Below the pieces are notes generated by a model. The model was not told the DNA's origin. It saw only the letters and a list, made by a program, of their open reading frames with translations, and made no database searches. From Amycolatopsis iheyensis (lineage in GTDB: Bacteria > Actinomycetota > Actinomycetes > Mycobacteriales > Pseudonocardiaceae): a DNA stretch of 64,000 nt. The position numbers and the translations under genes are program-made. Location: assembly GCF_024703995.1 (NCBI RefSeq), contig NZ_JAMXQV010000023.1, forward strand, positions 108,254 to 172,253. The letters are read 5' to 3'. Below are positions 1 through 8,133 of this stretch, piece after piece. The number at the start of each line of letters is the position of its first letter. The first letter of the stretch is position 1.

Positions 1-618
1 GCCGGGGGCCAGCCGCGAGAAGACGTCCCGGTCCACCTCGAGGGTGTGCAGGTTGCGCGCGTTGACGCCGATGACCTTCGCGCCCGCCTCGAGGGCCTTG
101 TCGGCCTCCTCGGCGTTGTGGATCTCCACCAGCGCGGTCATGCCCAGGGACTCGACGCGGTCGAGCAGCGCGACGAGCGCGTTCTGCTCCAGCGCGGCGA
201 CGATCAGCAGCACCATGTCGGCGCCGTGCAGGCGGGCCTCGTGCACCTGGTACGGGCTGACGATGAAGTCCTTGCGCAGGATCGGGGTGTCGACCGCCGC
301 GCGGACCGCGTCGAGGTCGGCCAGCGAGCCGCCGAAGCGGCGCTGCTCGGTGAGCACGCTGATCACCCGCGCGCCGCCGTCTTCGTAGTCCTTCGCCAGC
401 GAGGCGGGGTCGGGGATGTCGGCCAGGTCGCCCTTGGACGGGCTGCGCCGCTTCACCTCGGCGATCACGCCGATGCCGGACTCACGCAGCGCGGACATCA
501 CGTCGCGGGGCGCCGGAGCGGCCGCCGCGCGGACCTTCAGTTCGTCGAATGGCAGCGCGGATTCCCGCACGGCGAGGTCTTCCCGCACGCCGGCGACGAT
601 GTCTTCGAGCACGCTCAC
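1..618 (-). CDS. trpC: Indole-3-glycerol phosphate synthase TrpC (3' end cut off)
   Basis: TrpC closes the indole ring of CDRP to give indole-3-glycerol phosphate in tryptophan synthesis; it is a cytoplasmic TIM barrel. The minus-strand frame opens with GTG (MSVLEDIVAGVREDLAVRE) and shows the family motifs VIAEVKRRSPSKG, with the substrate-binding lysine, and ILRKDFIVSPYQV. About 206 of the usual ~265 residues are present; the C-terminus lies outside the window. It is the last visible gene of the trpE-membrane protein-trpC group, with 124 bases separating it from the gene upstream. Family identity is clear; only the C-terminal end is unseen. Confidence 0.95.
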   Translation of the reverse strand, partial: MSVLEDIVAGVREDLAVRESALPFDELKVRAAAAPAPRDVMSALRESGIGVIAEVKRRSPSKGDLADIPDPASLAKDYEDGGARVISVLTEQRRFGGSLADLDAVRAAVDTPILRKDFIVSPYQVHEARLHGADMVLLIVAALEQNALVALLDRVESLGMTALVEIHNAEEADKALEAGAKVIGVNARNLHTLEVDRDVFSRLAPG

Positions 619-719
619 CGGGCGCCCCCGCCCGGGCACGTGCTCACGGTTTCACTCGCAAGGTCGCTCACAAAAACCTTCCCCTTCCCGCCGAAACGAT
701 GCTAACCCCCGCATCTGGA

Positions 720-737
720 GCGCCCGGTTCCGGGTGC
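720..737 (-). terminator. Short GC-rich hairpin between the Trp-associated membrane gene and trpC
   Basis: CGCCCGG and CCGGGTG pair across a TT loop, with one G-T wobble, immediately after the stop of the membrane gene. There is no T-tract. It could be a weak terminator or attenuating hairpin between the two trp-linked genes, or chance in GC-rich DNA. Confidence 0.25.
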
Positions 738-742
738 GCGCG

Positions 743-1315
743 TTACTCCGAATGCCGGTCCCGGGCGGCCGTCGGGTCCTCCCCTTCCGACAGCGCTTCC
801 CACAGCTCGGCGTCGGGATCCCGCACCTTCTTGCGTGTGGCCGGAGCCGCGTACTTGGCCCCGAGCCGCGCGGCTTTCCCGGCGCCCTTGACGGCTGCCA
901 ACCCACCCGCGGCGACGAGAATTCCCCCCAGCACGGCCAGTCCGCGGCCGAGCAGCATCTCCGTCACCGGCAGCCCGTCGGCCCAGCCGGAGAACTTCAC
1001 CCCGGCCACGCCCGACCAGACCGCGGCGACCCCGGCCAGCGCCAGCACGACGCCCAGCACGCGCCGCATCCAGCCGCCGGTGGCCACGAGCCCGGCGACG
1101 CCGGCCAGCGCGAGCAGGGCGAGCGGCACCAGCGCCGTGGACCGCTGCTCGCCGGTTTCGCTGTGGAGCACGGTCCCGCGCACCCCGCCGTCGCGGAACT
1201 CCGCGAACCACGTCAGCCGTGACGCGCCCCACAACGCCAGCGCGCCGAGCAGCAGCGCGACCACCATCATCCACAGTGGACGCCGCGACGGCCTGGTTTC
1301 CGGCGTGTCAGACAT
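743..1315 (-). CDS. Trp-operon-associated membrane protein (TIGR02234 family)
   Basis: A 190-residue integral membrane protein with about four hydrophobic segments (roughly residues 13-32, 60-80, 84-104 and 122-142) and a charged C-terminal tail (KKVRDPDAELWEALSEGED). Size, topology and its place between trpE and trpC match the actinobacterial Trp-associated membrane family. Its function is unknown; a role in tryptophan or precursor transport has only been guessed. The start overlaps the 3' end of trpE by eight bases, so translation is probably coupled. The context supports co-expression with trpE. Confidence 0.85.
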   Translation of the reverse strand: MSDTPETRPSRRPLWMMVVALLLGALALWGASRLTWFAEFRDGGVRGTVLHSETGEQRSTALVPLALLALAGVAGLVATGGWMRRVLGVVLALAGVAAVWSGVAGVKFSGWADGLPVTEMLLGRGLAVLGGILVAAGGLAAVKGAGKAARLGAKYAAPATRKKVRDPDAELWEALSEGEDPTAARDRHSE

Positions 1316-2876
1316 GCGCGGAGTCCGCGGCCGGGTCGAGCGCGCCCGCCGCCACCATCGTCTGCGCCGCGGCGACGGCCGAGAGCACGGTCCTGGCCTT
1401 GTTCAGCGATTCGGTGTCTTCGTAGTCCGGCACCGAGTCGGCGACGACGCCGCCGCCCGCCTGGACGTGCGCGATGCCGTCCTTCACCAGCGCCGTGCGG
1501 ATCGCGATCGCCGTGTCGGCGTCGCCGGCGAAGTCGAGGTAGCCGACGACGCCGCCGTACAGCGCGCGGCGGACCGGCTCCAGCTCCTCGATCAGCTGCA
1601 TCGCGCGGACCTTCGGCGCGCCCGAGAGCGTCCCGGCCGGGAAGCACGCGGTGACCGCGTCGAACGCCGTCTTGCCGTCGGCCAGCTCGCCGGTGACGGT
1701 CGACACGATGTGCATGACGTGGCTGTAGCGCTCGATCTGGAAGAAGTCGACGACGCGCACGGTGCCCGGCTTGCAGACCTTCCCGAGGTCGTTGCGGCCG
1801 AGGTCGACGAGCATCAGGTGCTCGGCGCGCTCCTTCTCGTCGGCCAGGAGGTCCTTGGCCAGCTGGGCGTCCTCCTCCGGGTCGGCGCCGCGCCAGCGGG
1901 TGCCCGCGATCGGGTGCGTGGTCGCGCGGCCGTCCCGCACGGTGACCAGCGATTCGGGGCTGGAGCCGACGATGTCGAAGCCTTCCAGCCGCAGCAGGTA
2001 CATGTACGGGCTCGGGTTGGACGTCCGGAGCACGCGGTAGATGTCGAGCGCGTCGGCCGCGGTCGGGATCTCGAACCGTTGCGACGGCACGATCTGGAAC
2101 GCTTCGCCGGCCTTGATCGCCTCGACGGCCTTTTCGACGGCCGCGTGGAAGTCTTCCTTGGACCGCTTGCGGACGAACTCCGGCGCGGGCCGCTCGAACG
2201 CCGCGACGGTGGCCGGCGCGGGCACCTGGAGCTGCTCGGTCATCGCGCTCAGCCGGGCGACGGCGTCGTCGTAGGCCGCGTCCACGCGCTCGGGCGAGTC
2301 GTCCCAGTTGACGGCGTTCGCGATGAGCGTGACCGTGCCCTCGTGGTGGTCGAACGCCGCGAGGTCGGTGGCCAGGAGCATGGTCAGCTCGGGGATGTCG
2401 AGGTCGCGTTCGGCCAGCTCGGGCAGCCGTTCCAGCCAGCGGACGGCGTCGTAGCCGACGTAGCCGACCATGCCGCCGGTCAGCGGCGGCAATCCGGGCA
2501 GGGGCTCGGTGTGCAACGCTTCGATCGTTTCGCGCAGGACGTCGAGCGGGTTGCCCTCGGTGGGCAGGCCGACCGGCGGCGTGCCGGTCCAGACCGCTTC
2601 GCCGTCGCGGACCGTGAGCGCGGCCGGGCTGCGGACGCCGATGAACGACCAGCGGGTCCACGAGGCGCCGTTTTCCGCGGACTCGAACAGGAACGTGCCC
2701 GGCCGGTCGGCGGCGAGCTTGCGGTACACCCCGATCGGCGTTTCACCGTCGGCGAGGACCCGGCGCACGACCGGGATCACGCGGCGGCTCTCGGCGAGGG
2801 CGCGGAAGTCTTCGCGGGACGGGCTGATCGAGCCGGGGCCGGCCGAACCGGCGGATGCGCTGGCCATGCGGCTCAT
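1308..2876 (-). CDS. trpE: Anthranilate synthase component I
   Basis: TrpE converts chorismate plus glutamine-derived ammonia to anthranilate, the first committed step to tryptophan. The 522 residues fit the family length. The C-terminal chorismate-binding half shows SSPESLVTVRDGRATTHPIAGT, quoted here across its conserved PIAGT core, and GAPKVRAMQLIEELEP. The N-terminal half carries the FLFESAENG segment, which matches the tryptophan-binding LLES-type feedback site. ATG at 2876 was taken as start; an in-frame ATG three codons on (2867) is an alternative. No leader peptide rich in Trp codons is visible upstream, so ribosome attenuation is unlikely here. An operator-like palindrome and a divergent TetR gene lie upstream instead. 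Confidence 0.96.
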   Translation of the reverse strand: MSRMASASAGSAGPGSISPSREDFRALAESRRVIPVVRRVLADGETPIGVYRKLAADRPGTFLFESAENGASWTRWSFIGVRSPAALTVRDGEAVWTGTPPVGLPTEGNPLDVLRETIEALHTEPLPGLPPLTGGMVGYVGYDAVRWLERLPELAERDLDIPELTMLLATDLAAFDHHEGTVTLIANAVNWDDSPERVDAAYDDAVARLSAMTEQLQVPAPATVAAFERPAPEFVRKRSKEDFHAAVEKAVEAIKAGEAFQIVPSQRFEIPTAADALDIYRVLRTSNPSPYMYLLRLEGFDIVGSSPESLVTVRDGRATTHPIAGTRWRGADPEEDAQLAKDLLADEKERAEHLMLVDLGRNDLGKVCKPGTVRVVDFFQIERYSHVMHIVSTVTGELADGKTAFDAVTACFPAGTLSGAPKVRAMQLIEELEPVRRALYGGVVGYLDFAGDADTAIAIRTALVKDGIAHVQAGGGVVADSVPDYEDTESLNKARTVLSAVAAAQTMVAAGALDPAADSAHV

Positions 2877-2916
2877 TGTGCCGCCACCGGCGATCCGGGC
2901 CCCCGCCGGGTGTCAA

Positions 2917-2934
2917 ATTCAATAACCGTTGAAT
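2917..2934. promoter_or_regulatory. Perfect inverted repeat between trpE and a divergent tetR gene
   Basis: ATTCAA-taaccg-TTGAAT is a perfect 6+6 palindrome with a 6-base spacer. It sits in the only AT-rich stretch of the trpE-tetR intergenic region. Size and position are typical of a TetR-family operator overlapping divergent promoters. That the adjacent TetR protein binds it, and that it affects trpE, is inference. Confidence 0.55.
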
Positions 2935-2964
2935 ATTGCCGGTGGCATGAGTCATGATGGACGC

Positions 2965-3579
2965 GTGAGCACCACGGACAGTCCCGACACTACCGGCCGC
3001 CGCCGCGGGCGCAGGCCCGCCGGCCAGGACACCCGCACGGCGTTGGTCGACGCCGCGCGGGCGGTGTTCGCCGAGAACGGCTACGACGGCGCGACCGTGC
3101 GCTCGATCGCCACTCGCGCCGGTGTCGACGCGGCGATGGTCAACCACTGGTTCGGCAGCAAGGAGGGCCTGTTCGCGAAGGCGGTCCTCCAGCTGCCGTT
3201 CGACCCGATGGAGCTGCAGGCGGAGATCCGCCAAGGCCCGGACGAGGAGATGGGCGAGCGGATCGTCCGCGCCTTCCTGACCCGCTGGGACGGCGCGGGC
3301 GGCGACGTCTTCCAGGCCCTCGTCCGCAGCATCACCGGCCACGAGCAGGCCGGGCACGCGCTGCGTGACTTCTTCCAGAAGTTCTTCACGGCGCTGATCA
3401 CCTCGATCGGCTCCGACCGGATCCCGTTGCGCATGACGCTCTGCGCGTCCCAGCTGGTGGGCATGGGCATGATCCGGTACGTCGCGAAGTTCGAGCCGAT
3501 GGCCGCGGCCGAGATCGACACGCTGGTGGCCGCGGTCGCGCCGAACGTGCAGCGCTACCTCACCGGGGAGATCGGCTGA
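2965..3579 (+). CDS. TetR-family transcriptional regulator
   Basis: A 204-residue TetR repressor. The N-terminal helix-turn-helix lies near residues 30-60 (GYDGATVRSIATRAGV, then NHWFGSKEGLF); the rest is a ligand-binding domain with no recognised ligand. GTG 2965 was chosen because the protein then begins VSTTDSPDTTGRRRGRRPAGQ, with the usual basic lead-in to the HTH; ATG 2947 is possible. It is divergent from trpE and shares an operator-like palindrome with it. A clear relative lies beside hisF (GYDGATVRGIAADAGV). Its 3' end overlaps the convergent membrane gene by 20 bases. Confidence 0.88.
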   Translation: MSTTDSPDTTGRRRGRRPAGQDTRTALVDAARAVFAENGYDGATVRSIATRAGVDAAMVNHWFGSKEGLFAKAVLQLPFDPMELQAEIRQGPDEEMGERIVRAFLTRWDGAGGDVFQALVRSITGHEQAGHALRDFFQKFFTALITSIGSDRIPLRMTLCASQLVGMGMIRYVAKFEPMAAAEIDTLVAAVAPNVQRYLTGEIG

Positions 3580-4603
3580 CTCGCTGCCTCGTCGCGTGGA
3601 CCGGCACGAGGAGCGGGCCGGGTTTGCGCGGACCGTACGGGAAGAGGACGACCATCTGCCGCCCCCAGCCGCCGATCCACGCCCGGCGGTTCGCCTCGTT
3701 CTCCAGCGCGCCGGGACTGTGCGTCGAAAGCACGCAGCGCAGCACGATCGCGCTGCCGTCGGGGTAGGCGACGTGGACGTCGGCCAGGCGTGAGCGCCGC
3801 CCGCCGCGCGTGTCGGGCACGACGGTCACCCGGGCGAGCCGCCACCCGGTCGCGGCGACCGCGCGGACCCGGCGCCGCCAGCCGGCCGCCGCGACGATGG
3901 TGAACGGCAGCCCGCCGAGGCCCACCAGCATCGGGACCACGCCGGAGCCGACGAGCACCTGGTTTTCGTTCATCTCCTCGGTGGTGCGCACGTGCGCCGG
4001 GTCGGCCGGGTCGTAGACGGCGGTCACCGCGTCGCCGACCCCGTAGGCGCGCCCCGAGTCGCGGTGGATCTCGGCGGACCAGTGCCGGCCCGGCGACTCG
4101 TACTCGACCTGCATCGTGGGGGCGCCCTTGGCCGGGTTGTGCACGGCGGTCACGACGCCGGCCGTGCGCACGCCGGTGGCGAGCAGGTCCTCGGCGGCCG
4201 TGTCGACCAGCGTCGCCACGGTGAGCCCACCGGCGAACAAGGCGACCCAGACCAGCGTCAGCGCCGCCGCGTGCCGGGCGATCCGGCGCAGGCGGCGGGT
4301 TTCCCCGGCCAGGTCGACGCCGTCGCTGCCGGTCGTGGCGACCTCGCCCGGCAGCCAGGCGCCGAAGTCCTTGTCGGCGGCGAGGATCCGCCGTTCGGCG
4401 ACGCGCAGGCGGTGGGAGGCGAACGCCACGAGCGCCGCGGACCCGGTCAGGATGCCGGCCTCGCCGAGGAGCTCGCCGTCCTCGAAGACGTAGCCCGGGG
4501 CGAGCAGCGAGTACGTCGTGCCCGCGGCGAAGACCAGGAAGACCAGCACGCCCAGGACGAGCAGGATCAGCCAGACCCGCCGGCCGCGGGCTTCGAGCGT
4601 CAT
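3560..4603 (-). CDS. DUF3592-like membrane protein
   Basis: A 347-residue membrane protein with hydrophobic segments near residues 9-30, 50-65, 112-135 and 225-245. Between them is a soluble stretch typical of DUF3592 proteins (GVVTAVHNPAKGAPTMQVEY, then GDAVTAVYDPADPAHVRT). No enzymatic motif is visible and the function is unknown. Two further membrane proteins at 5708-6232 and 6248-6979 share the AAGWRRR/TGWR motif and ending style (MVVLFP..., VPV...), so the three look like one local paralogous group. The gene converges on the upstream TetR gene. Confidence 0.7.
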   Translation of the reverse strand: MTLEARGRRVWLILLVLGVLVFLVFAAGTTYSLLAPGYVFEDGELLGEAGILTGSAALVAFASHRLRVAERRILAADKDFGAWLPGEVATTGSDGVDLAGETRRLRRIARHAAALTLVWVALFAGGLTVATLVDTAAEDLLATGVRTAGVVTAVHNPAKGAPTMQVEYESPGRHWSAEIHRDSGRAYGVGDAVTAVYDPADPAHVRTTEEMNENQVLVGSGVVPMLVGLGGLPFTIVAAAGWRRRVRAVAATGWRLARVTVVPDTRGGRRSRLADVHVAYPDGSAIVLRCVLSTHSPGALENEANRRAWIGGWGRQMVVLFPYGPRKPGPLLVPVHATRQRVSRSPR

Positions 4604-4730
4604 GAGACGAGCTTAGAGCCGCTTGATCACGTTCCGGCCACCCGGACGCCGGAACGGAACGGCCTTCCGTCGCCTTTCGCTGACGGTGTTCGCACATTCG
4701 GGGAATCGACGGGATTCGTATCCTTTGCCC

Positions 4731-5564
4731 ATGAAGCCAACGTCTTCAGGGCCGGCGGCGAGAACGCTCGCCGCTTCACTGCGCGAAGAACGCGAAACAC
4801 GCAACGTCGGCCTTCGCAGGCTCGCGGACATGTTGGGGATCCTGCCGCAGGTGCTGTCGCTGTGGGAGAAGGGGCAGCGGCTGCCGAGCGTCGAGGACGT
4901 GTCGGCGATCCTCGCGTTGCTGGGGGTGACCGGAGAGAAGCGCGACCGGATCCGGACGCTCGCGAGGCACGCCCGGGAGCCGAATTGGCTCGTCTCGAGC
5001 ACTGCCGGCCCTCCTTTCGCCCTAACCACGCGGCTGACCCTCGAAAGCACGGCGACAGCGATCACAACGTGGTCGCCTCTGATCGTTCCGGGTCTGCTCC
5101 AGACCCCGGACTACATCCGCTCGATCATGGACAACGCCCCCGTAACCCTCGAGCAAGCCGACACGCGGCTGCAGGTCCGGCTCAAGCGCCAGCAGATCCT
5201 CACTCGCCCGGATCCGGTGCAGTTCACCGTATTGCTCGGCGAACACGCACTCCACGAGAACTTCGGCGGGCCAGAGGTGATGTCCGACCAGGTTGATCAG
5301 CTGGTAAAGATGTCGGAGCGCCCCAACGTCCGTCTGCGGATCGTACCTGCCGGCATCGGCTACCACCCAGGTCTGATCGGCCCGTTCGATATCTACGAGT
5401 TCGCCGATGCACTACCGATCGTTTCCGTGGAGCACGCCAATTCGACGGCCTTCCTCCACGAGAAAGCTCAGACCTCGGACCAGAAACAACTCGCCAAGCA
5501 GATTCGTGACTTGGCTTTGAGTGAAGAGGCCTCGCTGAGCTTGCTACTGGAGATCGCCCGGTGA
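4731..5564 (+). CDS. XRE-family helix-turn-helix regulator with DUF5753 domain
   Basis: A 277-residue protein of the actinobacterial Scr1-like regulator group. An N-terminal XRE helix-turn-helix (about residues 8-62: LREERETRNVGLRRLADMLG, WEKGQRLPSVEDVSAIL) is followed by a DUF5753 domain (VPGLLQTPDYIRSIM, and VLLGEHALHENFGGPEVMSD). ATG 4731 is the natural start. These regulators are normally followed directly by a small DUF397 gene. Here the stop overlaps a GTG in the GTGA manner, but the DUF397 frame that follows is broken. The two may originally have formed a regulator pair. Confidence 0.9.
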   Translation: MKPTSSGPAARTLAASLREERETRNVGLRRLADMLGILPQVLSLWEKGQRLPSVEDVSAILALLGVTGEKRDRIRTLARHAREPNWLVSSTAGPPFALTTRLTLESTATAITTWSPLIVPGLLQTPDYIRSIMDNAPVTLEQADTRLQVRLKRQQILTRPDPVQFTVLLGEHALHENFGGPEVMSDQVDQLVKMSERPNVRLRIVPAGIGYHPGLIGPFDIYEFADALPIVSVEHANSTAFLHEKAQTSDQKQLAKQIRDLALSEEASLSLLLEIAR

Positions 5565-5732
5565 ACCAGATGTTGGTCGGTTCAGCCGTTTTGTGCGAGT
5601 CGTCGCACAGCTGTGTCGAGATGGCGCTGGGGCCGGTCGTGGGTGCGAGACACGAAGGCCCGGCAGGCCGGGCACCACTCGCAGTCGGCGCTCGCCGTGC
5701 TGCGACGTCAGTCCTTCGGCACCCAGCGGTAG
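5561..5732 (+). pseudogene. Frameshifted DUF397 gene
   Basis: The GTG overlapping the XRE stop opens a frame that reads ...CESSHSCVEMALGPVV, the expected DUF397 core (SS-x-CVE-x-A). It then loses the family pattern. Shifting by one base at the GGG run at 5641-5643 restores VRDTKARQAGHHSQSALAVL, which matches the second half of DUF397 (VRDTK-x(5-6)-G-x-L-x-(FV)). Removing one G joins the halves cleanly. The restored frame ends at TAG 5730-5732, inside the convergent gene's 3' end. I read this as a DUF397 partner inactivated by one inserted base, unless the run is a sequencing error. Confidence 0.6.
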
Positions 5733-6232
5733 GTCTCGGCGCGCGCCCCGAACAGCACCGGCTTCTCGCGAAACGGCGGGTTCGGCAGGACGAGCACGCT
5801 CATCGCCGGCCCGTACCCGGCGACCAGGGCCGGCAGGCCCGGCGGCTGCGCCAGCGCCGGCACGGTCATGCTGCCGGGCCGGGACCAGAGGTCGATCCGG
5901 CTGCCGTCCGCGAACCGCACCGCGATCAGCGCGTACTTGTCTTCGCCCGGCTTGAGGGAAATGGTCACTTCGGCCTTGCGCCAGCCCGTCCGGCGTGCCG
6001 CGCGCAGGCGCCGCTCCGGGAGGAACGCGCCGAGGACCCCGCCCGCCCCGATCAGCAAGCCGATGATCATGGCCACCACCTGGCCGGTGAACAGGCACGC
6101 CACCGCGACGAAGATCCCCAGCACCATGACCACCGCCCAGAGCTGGAACCGCCGGTCCAGCGTCGCCGTGGCGCGGTCCGCCCACGGCGGCGCCCGCTTC
6201 TCCGGCCGGGGCAGCCAGTCCTCGTAGCGCAC
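5708..6232 (-). CDS. Small membrane protein, DUF3592-like paralogue group
   Basis: A 174-residue protein with two adjacent transmembrane segments (about residues 30-50 and 54-72) and a C-terminal soluble domain (RTGWRKAEVTISLKPGED, FADGSRIDLWSRPGSM). The GTG start gives MRYEDWLPRPEK. The TGWR-x-AxVT motif recurs in its two neighbours, supporting local duplication. No function can be assigned. It lies 15 bases downstream of the next minus-strand gene, so the pair is probably one transcript. Confidence 0.65.
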   Translation of the reverse strand: MRYEDWLPRPEKRAPPWADRATATLDRRFQLWAVVMVLGIFVAVACLFTGQVVAMIIGLLIGAGGVLGAFLPERRLRAARRTGWRKAEVTISLKPGEDKYALIAVRFADGSRIDLWSRPGSMTVPALAQPPGLPALVAGYGPAMSVLVLPNPPFREKPVLFGARAETYRWVPKD

Positions 6233-6247
6233 TCGCTCAGCCCCGGA

Positions 6248-6979
6248 TCATCGCTGCTCGAGCGAACGCACCGGGACCGCGTACGGGATGTTGCGGAACA
6301 ACCCGCGCGGGAAGAGCACCACCATCCACCGGCCACGCCCGGCGACCTGGACCGCCGTGCCCGGGAAGTCGGCCATGTGGGCCGCGCCGCGCACCGACGT
6401 CGACGCCTGGGTGCGCACGTCGGCGGCGTTCTCGACCGCCACGGTGACCGTGGGCAGCCCGCTGCCGCCCGCGCGCACGGTCGCGGCGCCGGCCCGCCAG
6501 CCGGTTTCGGTGACCGCGCGGTGGCGCCGCCGCCAGCCCGCCGCCGCGACGAGAGAGAACACGAGGCCCGCCAGCGCCACGGCAGCCACCACCAGGATCC
6601 CGCCCGCGGTGACTTCGGCGTCCGGGTCTGAACCCGATGATCCCAACACAGCCAGACCGCCGGCGACCGCGGCCGCCGCGACCAGGGCCCAGACCACCGC
6701 GCCGATCGTCGCCCAGGTCGCGAGCACGCGCAGTCCGGCGGTCTGGACCTCGAGGTCGACGCCGTCCCAGCCGGGTGGCACCGCTCCGGTGGCGGCCGCG
6801 TACCGGCGGCCGAACCGGCGGGCCCACACCGCGCAAACGAACGAAAGAGCCGCCAGCGGCAGCACCACGGGGAGCGTCGGCCCGCCCGTCACCAGCCAGC
6901 CGGCGAACACCGCCACGGCGCCACCGCCCAGCAGCACACTCGCGGCCGCGAGCGCGCCTCTCCCCCACCGCAGACCCAT
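6248..6979 (-). CDS. Membrane protein, DUF3592-like paralogue group
   Basis: A 243-residue membrane protein with four to five hydrophobic segments (about residues 8-28, 31-48, 88-110, 123-150). A C-terminal region (AAGWRRRHRAVTETGWRAGA, then GRWMVVLFPRGLF) resembles the C-terminal part of the protein at 3560-4603. ATG 6979 has a GGGGAAGGGGAC leader upstream. Its role is unknown; probably co-transcribed with the gene that follows. Confidence 0.68.
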   Translation of the reverse strand: MGLRWGRGALAAASVLLGGGAVAVFAGWLVTGGPTLPVVLPLAALSFVCAVWARRFGRRYAAATGAVPPGWDGVDLEVQTAGLRVLATWATIGAVVWALVAAAAVAGGLAVLGSSGSDPDAEVTAGGILVVAAVALAGLVFSLVAAAGWRRRHRAVTETGWRAGAATVRAGGSGLPTVTVAVENAADVRTQASTSVRGAAHMADFPGTAVQVAGRGRWMVVLFPRGLFRNIPYAVPVRSLEQR

Positions 6980-7037
6980 GGCTGTCCCCTTCCCCAGGAC
7001 CAGGAGGGTACCGCCGCGAGATCACAAAACGGCCTGC

Positions 7038-7400
7038 TCAGCGCGCGAGCAGCAGCGCGATGAGCGCCAGCGTGCCCGGCAGAACCTGCACGAAGAGGAT
7101 GCGCTTGTTCGCCGTCGCCGCGCCGTAGAGGCCCGCGACGATCACGCAGACGACGCCGTAGAGCTTGAGCTGGAAGCCCGTCGGGTCGCTCGCGATGAGA
7201 CCCCAGACGAGCGCCAGCGCCAGGAAACCGTTGTACAGCCCCTGGTTGGCGGCCAGCGGCGCGCTCTCCTTGGCGAACTCCTCGGTGGTGCCGAAGGCCG
7301 CGCGGGCCCGCGGCGTCGTCCACAGGAACATCTCCAGGACGACGATGTAGACGTGGATCAGGGCGACCAGCCCGACCAGGACGTCGGCGACGATCCTCAC
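7038..7400 (-). CDS. DUF1304 membrane protein
   Basis: A 120-residue protein of the DUF1304 family with four transmembrane helices. It begins RIVADVLVGLVALIHVYIVV and contains the family features NQGLYNGFLALALVWG and the C-terminal GTLALIALLLAR. GTG 7400 was chosen because it overlaps the hisI stop as GTGA. The function of DUF1304 is unknown. It is the last gene of the coupled hisF-membrane protein-hisI-DUF1304 string, so it should be expressed with histidine synthesis, although no role in that pathway is established. Confidence 0.85.
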   Translation of the reverse strand: MRIVADVLVGLVALIHVYIVVLEMFLWTTPRARAAFGTTEEFAKESAPLAANQGLYNGFLALALVWGLIASDPTGFQLKLYGVVCVIVAGLYGAATANKRILFVQVLPGTLALIALLLAR

Positions 7401-7759
7401 GCGTGCTCTTTCTCGTCGGCCAGGAGCAGGCGCTCCTCGGTGTCGAAACAGGTGTGCGTGCCGGTGTGACAGGCGGGGCCGGTCTGGTCGACGCGCAGCA
7501 GGACCGTATCGCCGTCGCAGTCGATCCGCACCTCGCGGACGTGCTGGTAGTGGCCGGACGTCTCGCCCTTGACCCACAGCTTCGCCCGGCTGCGCGACCA
7601 GTACGTGCCGCGGCGGGTGGACAGCGTCGCGGCGAGCGCGTCGTCATTCATCCAGGCCATCATCAGCACGTCCGATGTGGCGTGTTCGACGACGACGGCG
7701 GCGATCAGGCCGTCGGCGTTGCGCTTGAGGCGCGCCGCGACGGCCGGGTCGAGGCTCAT
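7397..7759 (-). CDS. hisI: Phosphoribosyl-AMP cyclohydrolase
   Basis: HisI opens the adenine ring of PR-AMP, the third step of histidine synthesis, using zinc and magnesium. The 120 residues match the stand-alone enzyme. The metal-site motifs are visible: RIDCDGDTVLLRVDQTGPAC followed by HTGTHTCF, and the upstream MMAWMNDDAL. ATG 7759 is set by the ATGA overlap with the preceding gene. There is no fused HisE domain, so PR-ATP pyrophosphohydrolase must be encoded elsewhere. Confidence 0.96.
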   Translation of the reverse strand: MSLDPAVAARLKRNADGLIAAVVVEHATSDVLMMAWMNDDALAATLSTRRGTYWSRSRAKLWVKGETSGHYQHVREVRIDCDGDTVLLRVDQTGPACHTGTHTCFDTEERLLLADEKEHA

Positions 7760-8133
7760 GCTCGGGCTCCCAGGATGTGCCGCTTGAGCGGCATCGAGTT
7801 GAGCAGGACGAAGGCGTAGCCGTACCCGGCGAAGGACAGGCCGGAGAACAGCTTGTTCCACCACAGCGCGGCGGCGAGCAGCAGGAACGCGTGCAGCAGC
7901 GCGAACACCACCGCGACGACCAGGCCGCCGATGCGGGCGCTGCCCAGCTTGAGGACGAGCCCGGTGGTCACGACGCCGCCGAGGATGAGCGCGAGCGCGG
8001 GCATCCGGTAGATCTCCAGCCCGGACCCGGCGCTGAGCACCGGGATCAGGTCGAGCAGCGCCCACGCCACCGGCAGCCCGACCAGCAGGCCGGCGGTGAC
8101 CTTCACCTCGACCGGTGCGGCCCAGGACTTCAT
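7756..8133 (-). CDS. Small membrane protein inside the hisF-hisI operon
   Basis: A 125-residue protein with four hydrophobic helices (about residues 10-30, 44-62, 68-92 and 98-115). It starts MKSWAAPVEVKVTAGLLVGL. It overlaps both neighbours by ATGA junctions and so is tightly coupled to hisF and hisI. I recognise no family. The conserved placement suggests a real gene; a link to histidine synthesis is not shown by the sequence. Confidence 0.7.
   Translation of the reverse strand: MKSWAAPVEVKVTAGLLVGLPVAWALLDLIPVLSAGSGLEIYRMPALALILGGVVTTGLVLKLGSARIGGLVVAVVFALLHAFLLLAAALWWNKLFSGLSFAGYGYAFVLLNSMPLKRHILGARA

Noticed and set aside
549..2957. An 802-codon open frame on the plus strand opposite trpE and the Trp-associated membrane gene
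   Set aside because: It is the antisense shadow of GC-rich coding DNA; the translation is rich in Arg/Ala/Gly with no family motif, while the minus strand encodes a complete trpE.
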